From assembly GCA_964519365.1 (NCBI GenBank), contig CAZFHP010000002.1, forward strand, positions 1 through 58,998: a DNA stretch of 58,998 nt, read 5' to 3'. The notes beneath the pieces were generated by a model. It had not been told where the DNA came from. It saw only the letters and a program-made list of their open reading frames with translations, and did not search any database. The translations under genes and the position numbers were made by a program. How positions within the stretch are numbered: the stretch's first letter is position 1; every line of letters begins with the position of its first letter. The DNA is from CAZFHP01 sp964519365. GTDB taxonomy: Bacteria; Babelota; Babeliae; Babelales; RVW-14. Below are positions 1-8,071 of the stretch, piece by piece.

Positions 1-2
1 CC

Positions 3-491
3 GCTTTAGTACCATACCGTCCAGAATTATATCGACCACCATTTGTACAGATGCCCGGTATGGGAGGATATAAATTTTATAATAACCGCGAAGAGGCAGA
101 AAAGTATATGGGTAAATATAAAAAAGCTAAGGTTCGTAAAAAACTTTATGATAAGGAAATACATATTGAAGCCAGTGTGGGCGATATTTTGTTTTATCGT
201 TTGGATTTATGGCACCGTGGGACACCTGTTGTGCACGGTCATCGAAGACATGTAATGAATCTTATGTGGAAAAAGAGACATTGTACATGGATCAATCAAT
301 GGAACCCGGGGTGGACTAAGAAAATGTATGAAGGTATGCTAGAAAAATTATTTGTCGCATTAAGTCCATTGCAGAGAAGTACATTGGGTATACCCATGCC
401 GGGACATTCGTATTGGGACAAGGAAACAATTGGGTGGTTGGAGGATAGATACCCCGGAATAGATGTAACGCCATATTTCAGTAAAATCTAA
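3..491 (+). CDS. PhyH-type Fe(II)/2-oxoglutarate dioxygenase, 5'-truncated by window edge
   Basis: The frame is open back to the first base of the window, so the N-terminus lies outside; 162 residues are visible. The stretch GDILFYRLDLWHRGTP followed by HGHRRHVMNLMW resembles the C-terminal half of the double-stranded beta-helix in phytanoyl-CoA dioxygenase relatives. The distal iron-binding His would be in WHRG near visible residue 71, and the 2-oxoglutarate-binding Arg in the following HRRH. The proximal HxD pair must be upstream and cannot be checked. The substrate is unknown. Family assignment is moderate. Confidence 0.6.
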   Translation, partial: ALVPYRPELYRPPFVQMPGMGGYKFYNNREEAEKYMGKYKKAKVRKKLYDKEIHIEASVGDILFYRLDLWHRGTPVVHGHRRHVMNLMWKKRHCTWINQWNPGWTKKMYEGMLEKLFVALSPLQRSTLGIPMPGHSYWDKETIGWLEDRYPGIDVTPYFSKI

Positions 492-638
492 TTAAATTTA
501 TTTAATAATTTATTTATATTTGACAATGCTAAATCGGAATCCTTTAATACATGGTTTGTCATATTTTGATTTTCAGGGGATAAAAACTTTTCAGCGCTAT
601 CAGAGACAGTTGTTATTTTTTCTCCTGGTCATAGGGGC

Positions 639-1484
639 ATGATTGATGGTAACTCAGCCCAATGCGAAGAACTGGCTAGTCATGGCTATATAATTGTAGG
701 AATAAGTCATCCATATGACAATTGTATTGTTCAATTTCCAGATGGGCGTATTGCTGATGGATTAAAATCCATAGCAAAAAGAAGGCCTATAGAACAGGAA
801 AACCTTGTTGAGAATTCGGCGTTAATTTGGCTTTTTGACACGTATTTTGTACTAGACCAACTTGAACAGCTTGCCTTTGATAAGACTTCTCTTTTTTACC
901 AACGTTTTGATCAAAATCGTATTGGAATATTTGGCCATTCTATAGGTGGCTCAACTGCTATTAAAAGCAGTTGTTTTGATTCCAGAATAAAGGCCGCTGT
1001 CAATTTAGATGGAGCTTTATTTGGCCCTAAGATAAAAAGGAAAATTGATATACCGGTTATGGTTATGCTTGCGGGGAATGGGGTTCAAATGCATGAGCGA
1101 CCTTGGACTCAAGATGAGTGGAAAAAATTTAGTATACGTTCGGTAGAAAAAGAAGAGATGGTAAAAGTAGGATATTTGCCGGCCATTAAAGAACTTTCAT
1201 TATCGGCACAACATGATTTCATCACACTTGTGGTAAAAAATACGGGTCATTTTGATTTTTGTGATCTTGCATTTTATAAATGGACACCTCTTGTTCTCAT
1301 AATATTGACAATGTTGGATAGGTCAGGTTTAAAATTGGGATTGATTGATGGATTTAGAGCAACAGAGATTGTTAATGCGTATCTTGTGAATTTTTTCGAT
1401 AAATATCTTAAGAACAAGCCGTCTGAGCTGTTGGATGGGAAGAGCAAGCGTTATGAAGAAGTTGAAGAGAAACAGTGGCGTTAA
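639..1484 (+). CDS. PAF-acetylhydrolase-like alpha/beta hydrolase, N-terminally truncated
   Basis: This is a serine hydrolase of the platelet-activating-factor acetylhydrolase/dienelactone hydrolase type. GHSIGGS places the nucleophile at Ser101, the Asp is in VNLDGALFG (Asp124) and the His in NTGHFDF (His204), so the triad is complete. The conserved oxyanion segment FSPGHRG lies just upstream of the first ATG, in the same frame, which is open back to about 570 after a stop at 567-569. No ribosome-binding site precedes the ATG at 639. The gene has therefore probably lost its signal peptide and N-terminal strands and may be a pseudogene. Decayed copies of its last codons occur at 2398-2463 and 2873-2941. 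Confidence 0.6.
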   Translation: MIDGNSAQCEELASHGYIIVGISHPYDNCIVQFPDGRIADGLKSIAKRRPIEQENLVENSALIWLFDTYFVLDQLEQLAFDKTSLFYQRFDQNRIGIFGHSIGGSTAIKSSCFDSRIKAAVNLDGALFGPKIKRKIDIPVMVMLAGNGVQMHERPWTQDEWKKFSIRSVEKEEMVKVGYLPAIKELSLSAQHDFITLVVKNTGHFDFCDLAFYKWTPLVLIILTMLDRSGLKLGLIDGFRATEIVNAYLVNFFDKYLKNKPSELLDGKSKRYEEVEEKQWR

Positions 1485-1518
1485 ATTTTAGGAAGGCGTA
1501 GGTTTTGTAGGAGTGGCA

Positions 1519-2334
1519 ATGAGTGTATTAAAACGAACTTACTTGTTTGTTTTTATTTTATTTCCAGGATGTTTGTTGGCTATAGAAAAGTCTTCTCATG
1601 ACGGGGTACAGGAGGTGCTATCGTGTAAGCCTGCTGGAGCTTGGATAGCACAAGGCAAAAATGGCAAAACGGTTGTTGTTGAGGGAGCGTTAATAACAAA
1701 AGATAGTAACGTTATTACATCGGGTGCTTACTTAAATATTTTGGGTGTTCTTGCGGATGTGCTGCAAACACCAAATTTGGAAGTAGTTGAAACATATCCC
1801 TTGGTTTTGCTTAATCCATTATTGTTATTGAGTCCTTTGAAAATGCTTTTTGAGGGGAAAAACTTTAGAGATTTGCTCTATGATAAATATGTTGGGGAAT
1901 TTAACAACGTTTTGTCGCAAGAGTGTGGTGATCTTTTATATCTATTTACTGTAAGTGAATTGCAGGATAATGGTGAGAAAGTATTATTGGGTTCAATTTG
2001 CTTTTGCATAAAAGAAGAATATGAATATGGATCTATTGATGTCAAAATGTTTGCAGTTAAGCAAGAAGCTCGAGAAATAGGTTTGGGTAAAATTTTATTG
2101 AGTTCTGTTTTTAAGCTATTGCCACACGTTAAACGCATTTTTCTTGAAGTGTTGTGTACGAATGATCAAGCGATTGATGCATATGAAGCGCTTGGTTTTA
2201 CCCCGTACGAGAATAATCAGAAAGAGTTTAATATTTTGATGCCAATAATGGGATGGTATTTTTTAGATTACGAATATGTGATAGATACATGTTCGAAGTT
2301 GCAAGATTGTGCGGCAATGTTTGAAGACGTTTGA
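1519..2334 (+). CDS. exported GNAT-family N-acetyltransferase
   Basis: A 271-residue protein. The ATG at 1519 is chosen because TAGGAG lies five bases upstream; an in-frame GTG at 1513 overlaps that site. Residues 1-21 are a signal peptide (hydrophobic YLFVFILFPGCLLA). The C-terminal half is a GNAT fold: SIDVKMFAVKQEAREIGLGK gives the beta4 strand and the acetyl-CoA-binding loop (a variant of Q/RxxGxG/A), followed by IFLEVLCTNDQAIDAYEALG. Two larger relatives are at 23004 and 27145. All three are followed by an MNT-type nucleotidyltransferase gene. The substrate is unknown; a signal peptide on an acetyl-CoA-dependent enzyme suggests action outside the cell, for example in a host. Confidence 0.7.
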   Translation: MSVLKRTYLFVFILFPGCLLAIEKSSHDGVQEVLSCKPAGAWIAQGKNGKTVVVEGALITKDSNVITSGAYLNILGVLADVLQTPNLEVVETYPLVLLNPLLLLSPLKMLFEGKNFRDLLYDKYVGEFNNVLSQECGDLLYLFTVSELQDNGEKVLLGSICFCIKEEYEYGSIDVKMFAVKQEAREIGLGKILLSSVFKLLPHVKRIFLEVLCTNDQAIDAYEALGFTPYENNQKEFNILMPIMGWYFLDYEYVIDTCSKLQDCAAMFEDV

Positions 2335-2397
2335 GCTTATGATGTGAGCATGAAAGGACTTTGGGTTTTAAAACGTTTTTTAAAACACTTTCTATCG

Positions 2398-2463
2398 GAG
2401 TTGTTGGATGGTAAGAACAGGAGATATGAAGAGGTTGAGGTGAAGAGATGGGGAAATAAATAA
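2398..2463 (+). pseudogene. decayed copy of the PAF-acetylhydrolase C-terminus (copy 1)
   Basis: Read in frame, this stretch gives ELLDGKNRRYEEVEVKRWG and a stop. It closely matches the C-terminal residues ELLDGKSKRYEEVEEKQW of the hydrolase ending at 1484. No upstream hydrolase sequence remains. It looks like the tail of a lost tandem paralogue. Confidence 0.55.
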
Positions 2464-2473
2464 GAGAGGTGAT

Positions 2474-2761
2474 ATGATAGAACAAGATAAACAAATGTTG
2501 ATTGAGATAGTCTCTAAACATTTACCGCAAGCTCAGATTTTTTTATTTGGATCGCGAGCTCGTAAAGACAATACACCACAATCTGATATTGATATAGCGA
2601 TAGATAACAAAACGAAGATTGAACCGTATATATTGAGTCAAATAAAAGAAGCTCTAGAAGAAAGTGTAATACCATTTACAATAGATGTCGTTGACTTGAA
2701 TAACATATCGAATAATTTCAAAGAACAGATTTTAAAAGAAAGAATTATATGGAAGAAATAG
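2474..2761 (+). CDS. MNT-type minimal nucleotidyltransferase
   Basis: 95 residues. The motif GSRARKDNTPQSDIDIAI (Gly26-Ser27, Asp38, Asp40) is the GSx10DxD signature of the DNA polymerase beta-type minimal nucleotidyltransferases. Start with GAGAGGT about six bases upstream. In MNT-HEPN modules such enzymes act as antitoxins by adenylylating a HEPN partner. Here the expected downstream helical partner is reduced to a 28-codon reading frame overlapping its 3' end. The subtype differs from the two MNT genes at 22650 and 26789. It is probably an orphan antitoxin. Confidence 0.75.
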   Translation: MIEQDKQMLIEIVSKHLPQAQIFLFGSRARKDNTPQSDIDIAIDNKTKIEPYILSQIKEALEESVIPFTIDVVDLNNISNNFKEQILKERIIWKK

Positions 2762-2835
2762 GAAGTAGAATACAAAAAAAGTACAAAAAAGCTTTACAAG
2801 CTGATGGAAGATATATTGCAAAGAATGTCTGTTAA
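2749..2835 (+). CDS. short reading frame after MNT gene, possible truncated HEPN/HI0074-type partner
   Basis: A 28-codon frame starts with ATG inside the end of the nucleotidyltransferase gene and stops at 2833-2835. It reads MEEIGSRIQKKYKKALQADG and a short tail, a basic helix similar in character to the first helix of substrate-binding or HEPN partners of MNT proteins. It is far too short for a functional partner; probably a remnant, possibly chance. Confidence 0.25.
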   Translation: MEEIGSRIQKKYKKALQADGRYIAKNVC

Positions 2836-2872
2836 GCAATAGTTGCAGAATGAAGAGAGGTGTTTGGGAAAT

Positions 2873-2941
2873 AGGAGTTGTTAATGCATATATCGTGAAT
2901 TTCCCCCGTAAATATTTTTAAGATCAGGCTATCTGAATTAT
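2873..2941 (+). pseudogene. decayed copy of the PAF-acetylhydrolase C-terminus (copy 2)
   Basis: The DNA from GTTGTTAATGCATATATCG onward aligns with 1376-1430 of the hydrolase gene (GTTAATGCGTATCTTGTGAA and following). It carries frame-breaking changes, including an in-frame stop after the AATATTTTTAA segment. With the 2398 copy it shows at least two lost paralogues. The rest of 2836-2966 holds nothing recognisable. Confidence 0.5.
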
Positions 2942-2966
2942 GTAGAAAAAGAGGTCTTGTATTGCA

Positions 2967-4022
2967 ATGAAAAAGATAAGAAATCTTATAATGTTCTTAG
3001 GCGTATTTATGTTTTCATCATGTTTTACTCGTAAGATTGACGAAAATTATGCAGAAAAAATAGTTAAAGAAAAGCTCTCTATAGCGCAAGATGTTAAAGC
3101 TCAAAAACTAACAGGTGGCTTTTCTGGGGCTCAACTTTTTACTGTGACGACTTTAGAACAGAAGCCAGTGCAAAAATATGTTATTCGTTTTTTAACGCAT
3201 AAGTCTCTAGAAGAACGGGCAAAAGGAATTTATAATTTCAAAGTTGCATCACGAGCAGGATATGGACCTCATATTTTTTACGCAAATAAAGAAGAGGGGG
3301 TTGTGATCATGGAATATCTAGAGCAGCAACCAATTACAGGTCGAGATCGTCAATCTGATGACTTGTATATTGTTCTTGCAAAAACAGTTCGAACAATCCA
3401 TCATGGTCCGAAATTTGAAGGGACATTTGACCCTTTTCGTTTTATTGCGCAAAAAATTGAATTGATTGCAGCAAAAAATACGGGCGGGATCCCTCTGGCA
3501 AAAATAAAAAATATTGCTACGAAAATTCAAACAGCTGTAAAGCCGTTTGTTACATACACCCCTTGTCACAATGACCTTAATCCAAGCAATTTGATTTATT
3601 CAAATGGTTCTTTGAAAGTAATAGATTATGAAGAAGCGGCACAAGGTGATCCTTATCTTGACCTTGCAACTGTGGGAATGTTTTTTTGTCGTACCAAAAG
3701 ACATAAAGATCTTTTATTAAAAACCTATCTTGCCCGAAAGCCTATGCCACAAGAACAAGCTCGTTTTTTTCTTATGAGGCAAGTGGTACGGTTCGGTTTT
3801 GCTCTTTGGTATTTGGGTGAAAGACTTGATCATTTATCGCTTTATAAGACAGTCCCAAGTTTATCGCAACGTGAGTTTGGGTTGGAATGGGCTCAGGGGA
3901 AAATTGATTTCAACAGAGTTGAAGATACAATAAAATACGCAAAAGTTTTGATTAATCATGCTCTAAAAAATATTAAGTCACAAGAGTTTCAGGAAGCTGT
4001 AAAGCTTCTAACAAATAAGTAA
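2967..4022 (+). CDS. lipoprotein with choline kinase/aminoglycoside phosphotransferase fold
   Basis: 351 residues. The N-terminus has a hydrophobic stretch ending FMFSSC, a lipobox-like site that predicts lipid attachment. The kinase fold follows: FSGAQLFTVT is the nucleotide-loop region, CHNDLNPSN (His201, Asp203, Asn208) is the catalytic loop and VIDYEEA near residue 220 gives the metal-binding Asp. The closest type is the LicA/choline-ethanolamine kinase branch of the APH superfamily. ATP is not normally present in the periplasm, so an envelope-anchored small-molecule kinase is unexpected. It starts a run of genes that ends at 6562. The substrate is unknown. Confidence 0.7.
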   Translation: MKKIRNLIMFLGVFMFSSCFTRKIDENYAEKIVKEKLSIAQDVKAQKLTGGFSGAQLFTVTTLEQKPVQKYVIRFLTHKSLEERAKGIYNFKVASRAGYGPHIFYANKEEGVVIMEYLEQQPITGRDRQSDDLYIVLAKTVRTIHHGPKFEGTFDPFRFIAQKIELIAAKNTGGIPLAKIKNIATKIQTAVKPFVTYTPCHNDLNPSNLIYSNGSLKVIDYEEAAQGDPYLDLATVGMFFCRTKRHKDLLLKTYLARKPMPQEQARFFLMRQVVRFGFALWYLGERLDHLSLYKTVPSLSQREFGLEWAQGKIDFNRVEDTIKYAKVLINHALKNIKSQEFQEAVKLLTNK

Positions 4023-4034
4023 AGGGTATTTCTG

Positions 4035-4709
4035 ATGTATAAAGTATACTTAGCGGGCGATTTGTTTGATCACAAACACATAGCCGGCAATCTTTTGTTG
4101 GCACAAGAAATAAAAAGACAATCTCAGGGGTTATATTCGTGTATGCTCCCGCAGGATTGGGAAGCGTCTTTTTCAAATACCATTGATATTAGAAACAGAG
4201 ACATTCAAATGGTTATGCGATCGGATCTTGTTTTATTTAACTTTGATGGACCGGATCTTGACGCTGGGACCGTTGTTGAGTTTATGGTTGCAAAGATGCT
4301 TGATATTCCGTCTGTTTTATTGCGCACTGATTTTAGAAGTGGAGGGTGTTTTAATGAGGGTGATTGGAACCTTATGGCTACCGGCTTTCCTCGAAGTGCT
4401 ATTGTAAAAAAGGTAGCAATTGAAATGTATAACTCATTGGGTTTAGAAAAGATGCACCAAGACATGGCCAAATCAATTATTTCTGCTTTTGAAAAAGTTA
4501 AAAAAGAAGATGCTTTGTTAGACTCGTATGAGAAGATTTTTGCAGCATATAAACATGTTACAAAAATGTGTGGAGCAGGATTGGAAAGCATACTTTCAGA
4601 AAAGCGTTTACATGAAATTATTGCTGCAAAGATAGAAAAGAATGTTTATTCGTCAGGAGTGATTTCTAGCGATGGGAACTTATCTGCAGAGAAAAGGATC
4701 ATAAGTTAA
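4035..4709 (+). CDS. nucleoside 2-deoxyribosyltransferase-like protein
   Basis: 224 residues. MYKVYLAGDLFD at the start, MRSDLVLFNFDGPDLDAGTV (residues about 56-75) and VVEFMVAKMLDIPSVLLRTD fit the nucleoside 2-deoxyribosyltransferase/TIR-like Rossmann family, in which an Asp and the Glu of the TVVEF segment contact the nucleoside ribose. Members swap bases between deoxynucleosides or hydrolyse nucleotides. It starts 12 bases after the lipoprotein kinase gene and its stop overlaps the next ATG by one base, so an operon is likely. A role in nucleotide salvage from a host is inference. Confidence 0.7.
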   Translation: MYKVYLAGDLFDHKHIAGNLLLAQEIKRQSQGLYSCMLPQDWEASFSNTIDIRNRDIQMVMRSDLVLFNFDGPDLDAGTVVEFMVAKMLDIPSVLLRTDFRSGGCFNEGDWNLMATGFPRSAIVKKVAIEMYNSLGLEKMHQDMAKSIISAFEKVKKEDALLDSYEKIFAAYKHVTKMCGAGLESILSEKRLHEIIAAKIEKNVYSSGVISSDGNLSAEKRIIS

Positions 4710-5494
4710 TGTCTGATTATGAATTAAGTTATTCGAAAGAATTTGTTGATGTAATTGAATTTGTTTATGGTGAGGGGTTTCTTTCTCAAGGAGGATTTGC
4801 TCTTCTTGATGCTATGTTGGAGGGCGTCGATTTAAATGGTAAAAAGATCTTGGATATAGGTGCTGGTTTAGGAGGCTTAGATACATATTTGGCGCAAAAT
4901 TATAACGTTGATATTGTTGGGGTTGATGTTGAGCCATTTATTATTGAAGAAGCTAAAAAACGACTGGCAAAGATTCAGGACAAACTTAAGGGTAGTGTAA
5001 AATTTGTTTTAGAAAAGCCAGCTGATTATCTTAAGCAGTTTGATAGTCAAAGTTTTGACCTTGTAATAAGTAAAGAAACAATTCTTCATGTGCCAGTAGA
5101 AGATAAAGTAACGTATTTTGAACAAGTTTTTCGAGTTTTAAAGCCGGGGGGTAAGATTGTTATTTTGGATTGGATGCATCGTAGTCTAAACTATAGTAAA
5201 GAGTTGCAGGATATGATTGAGTCAGACGGGATTGCGTATAATCTAATTACACACAAAGAATATGTTGATGTTTTGCATAAAGCTGGATTTAGGAATATTG
5301 ATTTTGTTGATATGACAAAACAAACAATTAAGTTTTGCGAAGAAGATTGTATAAAGATTGTTGAACAAAAAGATGCTTTTGTCCAACAGTTTGGTTTGCA
5401 GATGTATGAAGAATCGTTTGCAAGTTGGATGGCCCAAAAAAATGTTTTTCAAAACGGAGAGCTTTTGACAGGTATTTTTAGGGCAGAGAAATAA
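4709..5494 (+). CDS. class I SAM-dependent methyltransferase, phosphoethanolamine-methyltransferase-like
   Basis: 261 residues. Motif I ILDIGAGLGG (residues 48-56), the acidic VDVEP after beta2, and SKETILHVPVEDKVTYFEQV with LKPGGKIVILDWM give a complete class I methyltransferase. The sequence around the SKETILHV step resembles phosphoethanolamine N-methyltransferases. The start shares a base with the stop of the preceding gene (TAATG), implying translational coupling. With the neighbouring choline-kinase-like lipoprotein it could belong to amino-alcohol head-group metabolism, which is inference. Confidence 0.7.
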   Translation: MSDYELSYSKEFVDVIEFVYGEGFLSQGGFALLDAMLEGVDLNGKKILDIGAGLGGLDTYLAQNYNVDIVGVDVEPFIIEEAKKRLAKIQDKLKGSVKFVLEKPADYLKQFDSQSFDLVISKETILHVPVEDKVTYFEQVFRVLKPGGKIVILDWMHRSLNYSKELQDMIESDGIAYNLITHKEYVDVLHKAGFRNIDFVDMTKQTIKFCEEDCIKIVEQKDAFVQQFGLQMYEESFASWMAQKNVFQNGELLTGIFRAEK

Positions 5495-5524
5495 ATGTTT
5501 TGCTTATTTTATTTGGAAGCAATT

Positions 5525-6562
5525 ATGAAAAGATTTTATACTTTGATTTTTTGGGGGTTAATTTTTGTTGTCTCACCGGTTTATTCTCATATATCTGGCG
5601 AGCAGATACTTTGGCAAGATATAGAGAACAATTTGGCAATAACCAAAACGCTGTCTCCTGCATATTCAGATTATCTTGTTCTGATTGATGGCTTACACGA
5701 ACATGATATGCAAATGCTTGGTCGTACAGACATAGACATAAAGCCGTTTTGCGCAACGTTACACAATGAATATGAAAAACAAGTGAATGGTGTTATAGGG
5801 GCATTTGGTTTCGGCGGATTTACACTTTTAAAAATAGACCTTCTTGATTGTAGTCCAGAATTATTTTCCAGTCTTATGGAACATGTTGAACAATTTGTTT
5901 TAAAAAATGGTGTGAGCAATGTATATGTTCAGGTTTTGGATAAACACAAGCGTTTACTAGAGCTTTTTTTATCGTTGGGATATCTTGTTAAAGATACGAG
6001 GTTAGACCTTGCAACAGGAAATAATATTTACAACTTATACAAGCCATTAAAAAACGCTTTACCAAAAGACACACGATACGTGTTTCGTACGAAATGGCTC
6101 TCTACAAACGCACAAGAACATCGTAAGGTTTGGCGTGGATTTTTTACTGGACATGTTAGAGAAGGAAGCCTTGAAGTATTTGATATTGACGTAGAGTCCA
6201 AGCTCAAAGTAGGGGTTTTTGTCAGGGGTAAATCAGGTAAGCTTATGGGTGGTTGCTATGCAACTGTTAATTCTGAGGCAAAGATTCCGCATGTTTATAT
6301 TAATATGATTTGGATACACGAATCTTTGCGTGGTAGGAAACTTTCAAAAAAATGCATGAATTTTATGGAAGCTATTGCAAAAGAACATGGATGTGTATAT
6401 TCAAAACTCAGCACGTCAGACCATTATGCTCCATGGCTTTATGAAAAGCTTGGGTACACTGCTTTGTGCAAGCGCCCGGATTCTTTTTATGGTGTTGATG
6501 GCAAACCTTATGGGGCCTATGTGTATAGGAAGAAGCTTGTTCCAGAACCTGAAAATCTTTAA
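5525..6562 (+). CDS. exported GNAT-family acetyltransferase, double-lobed
   Basis: 345 residues from the ATG at 5525, chosen because GGAAG lies five bases upstream and the signal peptide MKRFYTLIFWGLIFVVSPVY starts there; an in-frame ATG at 5495 directly follows the previous gene's stop. The C-terminal GNAT lobe shows INMIWIHESLRGRKLSKKCM (acetyl-CoA loop with RGRK instead of RGxG) and APWLYEKLGY. An N-terminal lobe also looks GNAT-like. Together with 1519, 23004 and 27145 it forms a set of exported acetyltransferases. The substrate is unknown. Confidence 0.65.
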   Translation: MKRFYTLIFWGLIFVVSPVYSHISGEQILWQDIENNLAITKTLSPAYSDYLVLIDGLHEHDMQMLGRTDIDIKPFCATLHNEYEKQVNGVIGAFGFGGFTLLKIDLLDCSPELFSSLMEHVEQFVLKNGVSNVYVQVLDKHKRLLELFLSLGYLVKDTRLDLATGNNIYNLYKPLKNALPKDTRYVFRTKWLSTNAQEHRKVWRGFFTGHVREGSLEVFDIDVESKLKVGVFVRGKSGKLMGGCYATVNSEAKIPHVYINMIWIHESLRGRKLSKKCMNFMEAIAKEHGCVYSKLSTSDHYAPWLYEKLGYTALCKRPDSFYGVDGKPYGAYVYRKKLVPEPENL

Positions 6563-6592
6563 AATACTGATAAAATAGCCTAATTTTAATGA

Positions 6593-6661
6593 CATGTTAT
6601 GATATTCATGCTCTTTATGTTATGATTTTCATGAGCTGTATGTTGTGATTTTCATAAATCA
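6593..6661 (+). repeat. three tandem 23-bp repeats upstream of ATPase gene
   Basis: Units at 6593-6615, 6616-6638 and 6639-6661 share the core TATGTTATGATTTTCATG with few substitutions. The array ends 11 bases before the ATG at 6673 and the last unit runs into the AGGAG ribosome-binding site. The spacing of about two helical turns and the promoter position suggest a repeated operator. No protein partner is known. Confidence 0.7.
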
Positions 6662-6672
6662 TAGGAGAGTTT

Positions 6673-7516
6673 ATGTTTATTGAAAGAGACCTGATAAATA
6701 TAATTAAGTCTGGGATGAAGCAAAGTCCTGTGGTTGCTGTTATTGGTCCAAGGCAATCTGGCAAAAGCACTTTGCTCAAAAAGCATTTTCAGGATTATAC
6801 GTACTTAGATATGCAAGATGCTGATATTTGTGATTTTGCCAATAATGACCCAAAAGGTTTTTTAGAAACTTATAAAAATGAGATAGGGGTGATAATTGAT
6901 GAAGCGCAGTATGCACCGAATTTATTTTCTCAATTAAAAGTTGAGGTAGATAAAAATTCTCGGTCTGGTTATTATATTTTGTCAGGTTCTCAAAATTTTT
7001 TATTGCATGAAAAAATAAGTGAGTCTTTAGCAGGGAGGGTATACTTTTATACGCTACTCCCATTATCCATAAAAGAATTAAAACAAGCGAATTTACTTTG
7101 TGATCGTGTAGATGGACAACTTTGTAAAGGCTTTTACCCTCGTGTTTATTTGCCACAAATCAATACTCAGGATTACTACGAAAACTATATATCTACGTAT
7201 GTTGAACGGGACATAAGAACCATAAGAAATATTGATGACATACTTGTTTTTAAAAAATTTATGCAATTGTGTGCCTTGCGTATTGGAACAACATTGAATT
7301 TTGCTGATTTGGCGGTGAGCTGTGGTATTAGCGTAGCAACAGCAAAAAGCTGGCTTGCGCTTCTTGAGACAAGCTTTGTTTTGTTTTTACTTCCATCTTA
7401 TCATGATAATCTTGGCAAACGTATTACAAAATCGCCCAAATTGTATTTCTATGATGTTGGTCTAGCAGCAATGTTAACGGGCGTTGATCGAGAAACGATT
7501 ATCAAAAAAAGAACAC
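6673..7516 (+). pseudogene. AAA+ ATPase of the DUF4143 family, N-terminal part up to assembly gap
   Basis: Walker A is GPRQSGKST (residues 25-33), Walker B is GVIIDEAQ near residue 77 and the sensor region reads YILSGSQNFLL. RVYFYTLLPLSIKEL and the winged-helix-like part with YVERDIRTI are typical of the AAA_14/DUF4143 family. The reading frame runs into the N gap at 7517. The protein continues without loss at 7714 (RETIIKKRT here, IKKKRTLYGALFEN there), so this is one gene interrupted by about 200 bases or by an assembly error. Confidence 0.75.
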
Positions 7517-7526
7517 NNNNNNNNNN
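7517..7526. other. assembly gap (ten N)
   Basis: Ten consecutive N bases. A fixed run of this kind usually stands for a gap of unknown length between scaffolded contigs, so more DNA could be missing here. Confidence 0.9.
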
Positions 7527-7712
7527 TTAAGAAAAGATTTTCCACTTACAGGATATAACGAAGTTAGATATAGCGAAGATAAAAAAAAAGTTGTTTCTGA
7601 ACCTGTTAAATTAGATCAAGAATATAGAAATTTTGATTTTGATAGCCCTTGGGAGGGAACAAAATATATCAATAAAGAAACAGACAAAAATAAAAATAAT
7701 AATAAACAATGA
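7527..7712 (+). CDS. C-terminal fragment of an unrelated protein between the halves of the ATPase gene
   Basis: An open frame runs from the gap to TGA at 7710-7712, 61 codons, reading RKDFPLTGYNEVRYSEDK, then a polar stretch ending in Lys/Asn-rich NKNNNKQ. It does not resemble the flanking ATPase and I do not recognise it. The sequence AAAAAGAACAC occurs on both sides (before the gap and after this fragment), as expected for an insertion with duplicated target or a mis-joined contig end. The true start lies in the gap. Confidence 0.45.
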   Translation, partial: LRKDFPLTGYNEVRYSEDKKKVVSEPVKLDQEYRNFDFDSPWEGTKYINKETDKNKNNNKQ

Positions 7713-8059
7713 TTAAAAAAAAAAGAACACTCTATGGAGCTCTTTTTGAAAATATGATCATTGTTGATCTCATTAAAAATTTTAAAAGCCAAGGACTTCG
7801 CTATTCGCTAATGTTTTTTAGGGACAGCAATAAGAATGAAATAGACCTTATTATAGAATCAGGGGGCAAAACAATTCCTGTAGAAATAAAAGCATCAGGA
7901 ACAGTTAACACGAGTTTTTTTAATACGATTGCCTGGTTTAATAAGAAAACACAGAATGACGAAGATGCTATTGTTATTTATGGTGGAGATCAAAATCAAA
8001 AACGGTCTCAGGGTAAAGTTATTTCTTGGAAAGATTTGGAAAGTGTTTATAAAAAATAG
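7709..8059 (+). pseudogene. DUF4143 ATPase, C-terminal part
   Basis: 116 codons. RTLYGALFENMIIVDLIKNF followed by FFRDSNKNEIDLIIE and TIPVEIKAS is the C-terminal DUF4143 domain, whose E-IDL-E-K pattern resembles a PD-(D/E)XK nuclease core. It completes the ATPase that begins at 6673. The ATG at 7709 is probably not a natural start; it overlaps the stop of the inserted fragment. The next gene begins 12 bases downstream. Confidence 0.75.
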
Positions 8060-8071
8060 GGATAAGTAGCT

